Below, in pieces: positions 1-10,810 of a stretch of 64,000 bases of DNA. The number at the start of each line of letters is the position of its first letter. Position 1 is the first letter of the stretch. The position numbers and the translations under genes are program-made. Origin of the DNA: Macrotrachela quadricornifera (taxonomy: Eukaryota > Rotifera > Eurotatoria > Philodinida > Philodinidae); contig JAJEKB010020239.1 in NCBI GenBank assembly GCA_022393335.1, positions 370,380 through 434,379 on the forward strand. Reading direction: 5' to 3'. The notes under the pieces were generated by a model that saw nothing but the letters and a program-made list of their open reading frames with translations, searched no databases and had not been told where the DNA came from.

Positions 1-598
1 GGGCTCGATGGAATCAGATACAAACGAAAATGTGATCTGAGCCAGTTATTGTTCATTGTACTTTATAAAATAAATCTTTTAAAGTACCAAAAACCAGTTT
101 TAAATATCATTGAAAATAGTTAAAATAACAGTTTTCATGACCATTAGGAGGCATTGCATCTTGGCGGCGACCATTTTATAAGAAACGTTGCTTAGTCAAT
201 CTCTCCAATTTGACTCATATTTTTACAGTAGATAGCTCTAGCAAAGTTAGGAAGAAATTCAATTTTTTAGCTCAAACGGATGAGCCATTCTAGAGATATA
301 GACGTCACAAGTATGAGGGAGTCGGGTATATTTGATGCATTTTGCAGAGCAACAGTTTACAGTAGATTTTCATTTTCTCAACAATAATACAACTTAGGAA
401 AGTGATTCATTTTCAAAAGACGTGTCTCGGTATGGAAAGCATGATGGTCCGATCAGCTTGGTGTTATCGTAGACCCTTCATAGGCATAGTCGATATTCCG
501 ACATGAAAAATTCATGTTCGTGAAAAATGAATATCATATTCTGATAGCCCATGAAATTCTCTACAAATCTATATATGAACATCTTAAATAGTACTTGT
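1..598. other. Gene-free flank
   Basis: AT-rich sequence with no convincing coding potential or splice structure. It lies outside the long-TIR transposon that begins near 599. Confidence 0.5.
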
Positions 599-985
599 GG
601 ATGAATCCATGGAGACCCAACTACTTTTTCGGAAAGGTCTTTTTTTCGATTTTTTTTTCTTCCATAATGCTGATATGGTCTAGAAAACACAATTGGTGAA
701 AAAAACTCCATGGTCTCTAATGAAAATGTCGACTTTTCGAGCATTTTTTCGGAACGCCTACGATACATTACATACTTATATACAAGAAATCTCACACGAA
801 AACCTAGAATTTCTTCGAGAATAATATTTTTGAATTTTTTTCTCGTCAAAAATGTTAAAAAAGTTTTAAAACATGTTTCTTGAGAAACATTAAACCCTTT
901 CTGTCGAGATTCTTGGAGTGCTGAATCATTTTCATTGAATAGAACAACGACAATCAATTAATTCGACAATTTTCATCTCTCTCTT
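599..985 (+). repeat. Left long TIR
   Basis: Inverted match to 3857-4271. The shared core includes CTTCCATAATGCTGATATGG, with the right arm reading CCATACCAGCATTATGGAAG. A reading frame across this arm is a by-product of the repeat and is mirrored in the right arm, so I do not call it a gene. Confidence 0.7.
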
Positions 986-1287
986 ATAGCGTACAAGAAC
1001 TTTCATCATAATATGCTCTCAGAACAGTGTCGGACTGATGACTTTCCGCACATCATTAGAAAGGTATCCTGCTAAACCGTCTGGCAGGAGTGAGATCAAG
1101 AGGGAAACAAGAGTAGCACTATCGAAACGATGGATTTTCCTTATCTTTGTAAGGACATCTTTAGGCGTAAACTTTTATGCACAAATGCTGTGCCTTCAAA
1201 CGAATAAGATTACGAGATGAATCATTGGATATTAAAAAATATCGAATATCCACTCACTAGTACTTTTCTTTTCAAACTTGTATCGCA

Positions 1288-3559
1288 ATGCTGAGACGAA
1301 AGTGTTGTGAACATCTGATGAAACATGAAAAATCTACACGTATGCCAAACGGAATAGTGGTCGTATCATCTCAGCTATCGAGATTTTTGATTTCTCAATG
1401 CGATGCGGCTACCATTCGAATTTATTGGTTATGTCCAATATATCATGCATTTGAATCGAAGGAAATGATGACTCATCAATCAATGAAACTTAACGAAGAT
1501 GAAAGTTCAAGTGGCGATGAAGCCATGGTAGAAGATTCTTCTGGGGATGGGGTTGATGATGAAAATGATGACAATGCTGTTAATGTGACGTTCAATGATC
1601 TACATGTAGAACAGGAGCAGAATTCTCATATGGATAGTGGTATCCTAGATGAATTAAAAGATGATGTTGATGATTCACCATTTATGCATAATGCGACGAC
1701 TGATCCTGAATCAATGGATGAAGAAACAGGCGCTGACTCATATGAACTCGAATACCAGAAAGACAAAGCAATGAAGAAGTTCTCAAACATATTCAAATTG
1801 TTGAACATGAGTCCGATTCATGACAGATAAGTTTGTAAATTTAATCCGAGTATCCTGAAAGAATCTTTCTACTTAGATCAGCAGTATTACTCATTCGTGC
1901 CTAAGTTGATGAATTTTATAGAAAACTTCATCGATTATGCGATGTATTAGATGGAAAGTCTCAAGTTTCGCATGATCCAAATTCTCACGGATTGTTGATA
2001 TGTGAATCAAATGAACTTTTGGATGGTTTGAAAAAGCTATTCGCGAAGAGTGATGCCGATGAACAAGTTCGCTTATTGACAATTGCTCCAAAAGAATGGG
2101 GTCGAAAAAAAATCGAAAAATGATAAGTTTCCTAGTCTCGGTCCTTTCAATACAATCGGATTTTTCTGATTATATGTTACTGAAAACGTCTCTCACTTAT
2201 TAGGTTTCAATCAAAGTAAAATCAGGCTCGACGGTCACTCATTCTTCGAAAAAACAAAGGAATACTAGCTTATCCAGAATGTCTACGTGGAAATATTCCT
2301 TTATCTAACGCAACAATTAACGCTGTGGCTGAGCTCTATTGCGAAGATGGTATCAGTCGAGCTTCGTTCAATTCCAAAGACCTAATTAAAGTCAACGGAC
2401 AAGCAGTAGCAGTTCGTTTTTTAGAGATGACTATCTTGTATGCCTACCGAATATTTAACGAACGATTTTCCTGGTGCTATTGCAAGATCAACCTTTACCG
2501 CCCTTCGACCACGAGAAGTGAAAATTGCAACACCATATAAGACGTGTATGTGTATTATTCACGAAAATATGGATCTGTTATTGAAGGTTTCTGTTAGTTG
2601 TATATTAAAACGATTGTATTCTAGTTTCATGATAGGCTTGGAACAACTACTGTCGAAAATCTGCCGATGCAGCTTCTTCGTCACCTAGTGACAAGATCGA
2701 TCTACAACAGATATTTGGCTTAGTTGATTCGCTACTCACGGAAATTGAAGAAAGATGGCCTTTATTCTTGCTTCACACGTATTGTAATCATCAACAGCGT
2801 GAATATATTATAGAGTTGCGTTGTCAATCATCAGACAAGACGTTTGTTGTGGCTCATATTGATTTCTCAATGAATTATACGTTGATACGTCAGCGCAAAG
2901 TTCAACAAGGATTTTTTAGTCAGCATCAAGCTACCTTGTTTACAATCCATCTGACCATTGGAAAGGAACAACGAAACCTAGCGATCATCAGTAATTATAT
3001 GGAACATACAACTGCATTTGTGCACTGTGCACAAAAAATTCTTGTTCAATTCATCAAGAAGAACTTTCCACCGGTAAAAAAGATCAATTATGTGAGGTAA
3101 GTCTTACTTCTGTTAAAGCCTATGTGCTAGATCAGCTCTCTTCTTTCTTTTAGTGATGGAGCAAGTGCTCATTTTAAGAACAATGCCAGCATTTTGAGCC
3201 TGATTCATCATAAAACCGACTTCGATTTAGATGCTTCTTGGACGTTTACAGCTACAGGTCATAGAAAAGGAGCTTGGGATGGAATAGGTGCGGTGCTGAA
3301 ATCCATCGTCAGACGTGTTACTCGCTCCAAGAACATTCTCCTATCAAATGCAAAAGACTTCTACCAGTTCTCACGAACACAACAACTCGAAACAGCAAGA
3401 AGATCCAACAAAGATACTCCTTGTGTTCATGTATTTTATCTTGAAGCAGATGAAGTGGAAAAGATTAAAAACAATTACCTAAAAGCTAGAAGCGAGAAAC
3501 TTCGAACAACAGGTGAAAAAAATCATTGTTCCTACTCCTTTATATTGATCTTGGTTTAG
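1288..3559 (+). pseudogene. Decayed transposon-encoded protein (DGASAHFKNN family)
   Basis: Fragments in changing frames make one degraded protein. An acidic segment lies at 1450-1720 (runs of D, E and S). Then come EQVRLLTIAPKEWGRKKI at about 2060-2115, ISRASFNSKDLIKVNG at about 2350-2400, ALRPREVKIA plus a TCMCIIHEN Cys/His cluster at about 2500-2570, and an intact stretch from 2768. A good 57-nt intron (GTAAGT at 3097, TTTTAG ending 3153) joins this to an exon reading SDGASAHFKNNASILSL, then ATGHRKGAWDGIGAVLKS. The motif order DG..AHFKN / TGH.KG..DGIG..LKS recurs in a widespread animal transposon-derived protein family; the catalytic role is unassigned. Stops and frame changes between 1830 and 2768 mean it is not functional as it stands. 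Confidence 0.65.
3097..3153 (+). other. Spliceosomal intron in transposon gene
   Basis: GTAAGT donor and TTCTTTCTTTTAG acceptor. Removing 57 nt joins NYV to SDGASAHFKNN in frame. The length is typical of the other introns in this window. Confidence 0.65.
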
Positions 3560-3856
3560 GTACAATACAAGGGATCTGAACTGTGCATGAATTCAAATCG
3601 ATCAGTCACTCAATGGTTCAATATCGTTCGACATCTCGATCAAACCAGATCAGGACATTTACATTTAAATAAACTTTCCTTTTATGTCTTTTCTAGTCGA
3701 TCGAATTTTTTCGAGTCAGACTTGATGATGATACCCAACACAGACAAATTGGATATCTCTCTTCATTTTCTTTGTATACTTGATTCATTTAGTCTCAGAT
3801 CAATGACTTATGATGATTTCTACGTCACGATTCGATGTCATCAATTATCCATAACT

Positions 3857-4271
3857 CTACGAGAAAGAGAAGTTGAAAATTGTCAAATTAATTCATTGTA
3901 ACTCAAGTTAACGATTACTTGTGGCTGTTGTATTCAGAGAAAATGATTTAGCATTCCAAGAATTTCGATAGAAAAGGTCAAATGTTTCTCAGAAAACGTG
4001 TTTTTAAACTTTATAAATATTTATGAGGAGAAAAAAATTCAAAAAAAATCATTCGCGAAAAAATCCTAGATCTTCTTCTAAGATTTCCTATGTGTATATA
4101 GTGTATCATAGGGGCACCGAAAAAATGCTTGAAAACTCGACATTTTCAATAGAAAGGGTTAGATTTTTTTTCATCAAAAGTGTTTTCTAGACCATACCAG
4201 CATTATGGAAGAAAAAAAAACGAAAAAAAAGACCTTTCCGAAAAAGTGGTTGGGTCTCCATGGATTCACCC
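3857..4271 (-). repeat. Right long TIR
   Basis: Inverted counterpart of 599-985. It ends at GGATTCACCC. Confidence 0.7.
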
Positions 4272-4850
4272 TCTAGTTTATTTAACATCACATGTTCATC
4301 AACGTCAATTATCAACTATCCCCCACCCTCAAATAACTCAACCAAGTGGTCAAAATATCCTTCAAAAAGGTCTTTTTCTTAAAATTTCTAGTATTTTTCT
4401 ATTATTACTATTCTTCCTGCTGTATATTTCGTTTTTTTCTCTCCATATGCTTATTATGCAGAGCCATGATGAGTGTTTTAATATTTAAATAAATAAACAC
4501 GAAACGCGTCGGCAAAATCAAAACTCTGCATTAATCGTTATTATTTCTCAAAGCACTTAATCAAAAACTAGTTGATATCAAATCGATTGCTGAAAAGCAA
4601 GAGCTGAGACTTAGCAGATTAGTTTGTCTTTTCGTCAAAGGATAGATTAGTCTGTTTTCCAATAGACTCACCTCACCCTCCACATCACCCTCAAGTACTG
4701 TTGACAGGAGAAAAATAAGGCGCTTTTCCTTTAATTTCTGTTTACTCGCAGAGAAAACTGAACAGGTGTTAATCAGGGAGAAACGGAGAGCTGAAAAAAT
4801 ATCGCGAAGGTGCCCTGATGTGAATGACGAAGTGTCTGAGTAGAGAGTTC
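4272..4850. other. Intergenic stretch with CACCCTCA words
   Basis: No gene seen. It contains CCACCCTCA near 4324 and CTCACCTCACCCTCC near 4669, one of several sites in the window with this C-rich word. Confidence 0.4.
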
Positions 4851-7497
4851 CCCAGTGAGTTCGAGAAACGCTGTTTTGTCGTTAAAACGACACGTAATAT
4901 CAATACGTTTAAACGACAATATATTGACCAAAATACGCGTTTATAACAAAAAACGATTCCTTATGTTATCGAAGAGAAACGTTATGCAGTCGTTTAAACG
5001 CTGAACGAAAAACCGGTTGAACCACGATTTGTCAATGATTAAAACTAAGATTTTCCATTATTTTGTCTGCTATAATCGGTTCGATTATTTAAAAAAATCA
5101 GATCGATTATTCAATAACAAGTATTCGTTTTTTATCAATATTCCATCGAATATAGTCAGAGGGTATCATTTGTTTTGCAGAAAACAACGATTTTTTTCAA
5201 ATTTTAATAAATGAAATTAGCTATATAAACAAATATAGTTTCATTCATCTCTAAAACATGAAACATCAGTAGAAGTCTTGTGTACAAATTATTAAACTTA
5301 TCAGAATTTCAGATGTTTAATAATTTTTACACAAGACTTCTACTGATGTTTCATGTTTTAGAGATGAATGAAACTATATTTGTTTATATAGCTAATTTCA
5401 TTTATTAACATTTGAAAAAAATCGTTGTTTTCTGCAAAACAAATGATACTTTCTGATTGTATTCGATGAAATTATGAGAGTATCATTAAGGAACGGAATT
5501 GGGACGTAAATTAATTGGTTCATATCCAATATCAACATAATGAAAACTTCATTTTTACGCATAGTCAGGGAAAGGATAATTCAGCAGATGAAAAAGTTAC
5601 AAATAAAAAAATGTCGATGTTTCTATCTACTACGTAGACTTGTAAGGACAGAACTGTTGCATAACTGACGTCTTATCGTTACTATGACTATTTCTCTCTC
5701 ATTGTGTAAATATTACTTGATGTACGCATTGGATAATCTAATATAATAATAAAAGTTACAGCAATTAATTTTGTTGTATGACAAGCCCAATTTTCATTAG
5801 AATTTGTAATTCATGAATGACTCGTTCCATTAAATCTATACTAAATCTCTACAATAGTTATCTGATTTAATGATCAAGAAAATATATTCGTCATAACGGG
5901 ACTATAATATTACTTAGATGAAAGTAAAATATGAAAAGCTAGACAATTTGTAGATTAAACTAAAAAACGGTTAAATATACTCACTACTTTGTTTTCTTAT
6001 GATAAAATACTAAAAAGACTGCACTATCTGCATCCCACAGTTCTATTAGCACGAAAACAATAACGAAAGAAATGAATTCTAAACTATACGAATACTCCTT
6101 TTGTACATCATCTCATTCGAATTATAATAATTAGGTAAAAAAACAAGAGTTGTACGATTAACTGTGTAAAAAAAAGCGGAAGTAAATACAGTATTTAAAG
6201 TAAAATATGATTATCTAAGACCTCAATACAAAACTTTTATCCTGCCACAGTTATATTATAAATGAATAGTTATTCATAATTAACTTAAATCCTAATTCAT
6301 ACATCATATTTTGGTTCTGATTTATAACGCTCTAGAAAAGTGATAAGCATTTACTGAACGATCTTCATCGAATAAATGAATAAATGAGTGAATAAATATG
6401 TATATATATATATATATTTTGAATTTATTTTCTTTCCTTTTTTTCGCGCTGTGACCTTTGACCTTATTTTTCTTTTTTTCTTTTCTTAAGTTTCTTCCAC
6501 GCGCACATATAAATAAATATATATATATAAATAATAAAGACAATTTAATAAGTGATAATCACAAGAATTTATTTTCTTGATGTTACTTCAATTTCACGAT
6601 TGAATGATAACAAGCAGTATTGCTCTTGTTCGACTTTATTGAGATTCACCAAGATCATTGTTTAAAAAGCATTATTTAGAATGACTGCATATGTGCCAAA
6701 TGATACCATACGTGAAATGTTTTTACGGATTCTTTTACTTTTATCCAACTAACACCAAGGAATAGTATATTATTATTATTATGAGAAGCGTTTAAGTAAA
6801 AGAAACGCTAATCAAATAAGGGATGGCTTGAAAGACTTTAAGGCAGATAATTTGATAAGGTAGAAAAACTACGAAATCATTAATCTTATGTACGATTCGA
6901 ATGTCAAATGTAATAGAAAAAATAGAATCACAATATAATAATGTGCAATTCAAGCCTCTTCCTATGTATTTTTTTGCTTTCTAATTTTTGAATTAGCAAA
7001 TGGTTTTGATTCATTTGGCGTTTATATCGAGAAAATCTTTAAACAAAAAAACATCTTTTTATTATGAATAAGTTTACATTAGCTAATTTACGTTGAATTA
7101 ACTGGTTAGATGACAGAAATATATAACAGTTCCAAATAACTTACATGTGTCTCAAAGACGCTGTGAAATAAAAGCCGTCATTCATCGAATTACGAATAAT
7201 TTATAGAAACATTTTTTTGAAAGTGAAAGCTACTATTTAGAGCACACACAATGGTTTTTTATGCAACGGAGTGATGCTATAAACGCTTTTTATCACATTT
7301 TTACGAAAAACATCTTGAGTTATATAATCGTTGCAAATGTGACTTTATATAGATAACGCTAAAAAACGCCGGCAGAACATAAAAACGATGAGAACAGGAC
7401 TGGTGATGATTTCCTTTGCCGTTTATCACCGTTTTCGGACAGAACACTCGATTTTAACCGTTTAAACGGCAAAACAGCGTTTCTCGAACTCACTGGG
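4851..7497. mobile_element. Non-autonomous TIR element, 2.65 kb
   Basis: Both ends read CCCAGTGAGTTCGAGAAACG in inverted orientation (4851 on plus, 7497 on minus), and the match continues through CTGTTTTG. Just inside each end are repeated words around CGTTTAAACG (about 4885-5005 on the left, 7350-7470 on the right). The interior is AT-rich with no transposase. I found no target-site duplication of 2-8 bp. Confidence 0.7.
5140..5472. repeat. 333-bp imperfect palindrome
   Basis: Arms run outwards from about 5306. GTATCATTTGTTTTGCAG at 5163 pairs with CTGCAAAACAAATGATAC ending at 5449, and pairing continues to CATCGAAT on both sides. It sits inside the 4851-7497 element and may be a nested fold-back MITE. 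The short reading frame across it has no protein support. Confidence 0.75.
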
Positions 7498-7755
7498 TCA
7501 GGCGCTGACTGATGTAAGCGTTCAATGTGTGCACGCGGCTCGCTGGAGTCAAGATAATTGCGAAACTAAAATGCTTCTCTCAGTTTACAAACACACTTGT
7601 GAGAAATATGTTCCTTGCTTCATCCGATAACGAGAAAAAGTGTCTTCCCTCTCGCCTTCTCACATAACTACCAGAATAAGATAAGACATCAGCCTATTAG
7701 TGTTTGTTGTTCTGTTATGTGAGAAAGATGAGAATGGGAAGAGAAGGAATGTTAA

Positions 7756-8665
7756 GGGGGGCCCCCCCCTCAGAAAAATGTTTTTTTCGAAAATAACTCA
7801 ATATTGAATTTTTAGTTTAGGAAGATGCGCCGAAATTTCCTCTTTCAGAATATGTATGGTTTTTCGAAAAATGGCTAGGTTTCAAAAGACTTATCAAAAA
7901 AAATTTCTACCCTACTACTCTGTTTTCCTAGAAATTTTTATGGTTCTCACGTTTTGAAAAACTGCTTGTTGTTCCATATAACCGCATTGCATATAACATT
8001 TTTTTATATCAAGTATGATAGATGGCGTTAGCTTATTCGCTTGTTACGCGCTTTCAAAAAGTCCATTGACATATATTGAAAATATACCATGTAAACATGC
8101 TTTTCGGGATTTGGCTGTAAAAATCCATTTCTAAAACTTCTTTTGCGTTTTTCTCAAAATCAATTTTTTCGACCATACCGTTTACGCGGGCAAGGATTTC
8201 TCAATAACGACTCAATAAAGAAAGGATAATTTTTTTTTGTTGAATAGAGGACAGTTAGGGCTAGATCCTCACGTTCTCCGATTTTTGAATTTCTCTTTTG
8301 CTGAAATAAAAAACTTAGATATATCATTTTGATGAGCGCTTTGAATTTGAACATTTTGCGACAAAGTGTTTTTAAAAATCAAACAAAGGGAAATTCGAAA
8401 ATCAGAGATCGTGAGGATCTGGCCCTAAGGCCACTCTACAATTTAAAAACCACCCCGACATGATTAGCTAATATTTTTATATCGAAAACCTTGCCCGCGT
8501 GGAGGGTACTTTTGACCAATAAATTGACTGTAACTCATTCGTTTCTCAGAGATTTGAGGAGATATTTTAACCACAGTCTCCTCTAGCCAAGACTAACATT
8601 CTCTGAAATTTTCGTTGAAATCGGATGAGAAATAACAAAGTTCGGTGGTGAGGGGGGGGCCCCCC
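7756..8665. mobile_element. TTAA-flanked MITE (piggyBac-type target)
   Basis: A 910-bp element lies between TTAA at 7752-7755 and TTAA at 8666-8669. The termini read GGGGGGCCCCCCCCTCA on the left and TGAGGGGGGGGCCCCCC on the right, so each end is itself a GC palindrome. TTAA duplication is the hallmark of piggyBac transposition. No coding region. An inner inverted repeat spans about 8178-8510 (ACGCGGGCAAGG versus CCTTGCCCGCGT). Confidence 0.7.
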
Positions 8666-8669
8666 TTAA

Positions 8670-9390
8670 GCATCTAACTAGGTATGTGACGTGCCCGAGC
8701 TGCTTGGTGCTCGATGCTCGTTACATGCCTACATCTAACTATATGTCGGTTTTTCGAAAAAATATTCTCGCGCTGGATGTAGTTTCTTCTAGTTTTTCCA
8801 TCCAGCACCGTTCTGTGTATTTAACCCCCCAGAAGAGGATTATCGAATGAATGTCCTCTTTGGAAATAAATTCCTTTTTTAATATACTTGTCCACTCCGT
8901 CCTCTTCTGTCAAAATAGAAAAAAAATCGAAAGTGGGGTCAAACAATTTCGTCCCGATGGGTCATCTTTAGATCAAATAGGACCAAGAAAAAGAGCAAAT
9001 ATTGAAAACATCACTAAAAACTTTTATTTCAGACAGTGCTAAAAAGGCGAAACAGAATGAACTCAAGGTCCAGAAGCCCTTCATTTTCGGCGCGAAATAA
9101 TATTTAAAAACGTCTTACCTACCTCAAGTCAAGGACTGCTTCGTCAACCCTTACTGCCGTTTCAGTCTTGTTACCTTTTCCCGAAGTTTTTGTAATTGCT
9201 TTCAAGAGCAAAAGCATTTTGAATTTAATCTGCTTCTTGATTCGAAATGTAACCTTTCGGAGTGTCTTTCATGCTTATTCTTTTGAAACAAATGAAGTAA
9301 TGAAAGCATTAAATCTATAAACAGCTCGAACACTCCGCGTAACATCATTACGCTCATTTTCTTTCGAAGTTCTATCACAACTGTCTATTT
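8670..9390. other. Gene-free spacer
   Basis: No supported gene. A 63-codon frame at 8851-9042 lacks any recognisable motif. Confidence 0.4.
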
Positions 9391-10522
9391 AAGGTGCCGG
9401 AAAGGCAAAAATGGAACAGAACCAAAAGTGGTCGGATTATACTTCATTCGATAGCCCCATCGATTCTGACCTAGGGTCGTAATAATCAGAATCGACTTTT
9501 GACCCTTTGCTCACGAGATATCTTCGAAATACGAAGCATCTCAAAACGTGCGTTTTTGACACCTAGTAAGAAAATCTCAAGTTTCGACTAGCCGATTCGG
9601 TCGTTTTCGCATCCAAATGTGATATTCGGATTCAGCAGCTCATACTGCATCGATTCGTGTGTGATTCAAGTTTCGTCGCACGTTCACTAGAAAACAGGAA
9701 AATCCAAGATTTGCCTAGTGAACTTTTCATACCTTATCTTGCAGCTCTATCAAGTCCCTAGCCTTTCATTCCAGAATTTTCTTTCACATCCCATTCGAGT
9801 CGCCTTCTAAAGCTCTACTAAGTTATATGTTTGGATTTCTGAAAATATTTTTTTCCTTCAAGAAAAATGGGCTTAACCGAAATTTTGAGAGTTCTCTAAG
9901 TTCTAAAGGACGCCACACACCCAATAGTGATCGAACGGGCCTGAAACGTTCAGCATAATCGTTCCTCACTACGTCCAACATATGTTGGATATAGTGAGGA
10001 ACGGTTATGGTGAAAGTTTCAGGCTAATTCGATCACTACTTGGTGTGTGGTGGTGTTCAGAACTCAGAAAACTCTTGAAATTTCGATAAAGTCCGTTTTT
10101 CTTCAAGGAAAAAGCTATTTTCAGAAATTGCGGTCCGTAACTTTGTAGCCCTTGGAAAAACGGTTCGAATGAGATGTGTGTGAGAATTTTCTAGCATGCA
10201 AAGCCTAGGAGGAGTAGTATTTGCCACACGAGAGTCTGAAATTCTGCTATGGGAATCTAAGATTTTCGTGTAAGTCAAGGACGTATTTTCATAGGGTTCA
10301 TTTACACCTCATTCGACGCAGCATGAGCTGCTACATCTGAATAGGGGTTAAAAACTGAAATCAAACGAATCAGTGAGTCATATTCGAAGATATTTCATGA
10401 GCAATGGGCCTAAAGCCGATTTTGATGATTATAACTCTGGGTCAGAATCAATAGGCCTATCGAATGGTGTATAATTCGATCACTTTTGATTCTGCTCGAT
10501 TTTTTGCATTGCCGGCATCTTA
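9391..10522. mobile_element. Full-length fold-back element, 1.13 kb
   Basis: The whole segment is one long imperfect palindrome. The left end AAGGTGCCGGAAAGGCAAA matches the complement of the right end TTTGCATTGCCGGCATCTT. The centre is at about 9985, where CGTTCCTCACTA and TAGTGAGGAACG flank CCAACATATGTTGG. No protein is encoded. It would form a near-complete hairpin as RNA or single-stranded DNA. Confidence 0.75.
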
Positions 10523-10797
10523 CCAATGATCATTTAGTGTAAAAGAAGGGGTTGGCCACAAAGGCTCTTTTATTCGGAAACACAAACACATCCGAGAAAC
10601 ATCAAATCATCGAAAAAAGGCCACAATCTCTCCCTAACGACGTCTGTCATTAGTTTCCATTCGTCATCACTCTCCCTTTGTTCTAGTTTTCCAAGAAAGT
10701 TTCTTTAAATTCCATCTAGGCGCCTCCCCGTTCTCTTTCATTATGACTAAGAAGTTCCCGCAGCATGCGTCCTCTGAACGTAGAGATGGTTGAACTA

Positions 10798-10803
10798 TTT
10801 ATT
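10798..10803 (-). terminator. Poly(A) signal AATAAA for the RING-like gene
   Basis: TTTATT on plus reads AATAAA on minus, within 10 bases after the stop codon at 10811-10813. This implies a very short 3' UTR. Confidence 0.5.
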
Positions 10804-10810
10804 CAGGCTA

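Larger units (their letters stand above)
599..4271 (+). mobile_element. DNA transposon with ~380 bp terminal inverted repeats and decayed transposase
   Basis: The left end (about 599-985) and right end (about 3857-4271) are imperfect inverted copies. Outermost matching words are GGATGAATCCATGGAGACCC on the left and the complement of GGATTCACCC on the right. Between them lie broken plus-strand reading frames of a transposon-type protein. I see no clear target-site duplication. The long TIRs also contain polypyrimidine-AG sites that could act as splice acceptors. The superfamily is not identified; the protein resembles an uncharacterised family found in cnidarians, aphids and rotifers (from memory). 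Confidence 0.7.

Noticed and set aside
478..957. 159-codon minus-strand frame
   Set aside because: It lies across the left TIR, its sequence is mirrored in the right TIR, and it has no motif.
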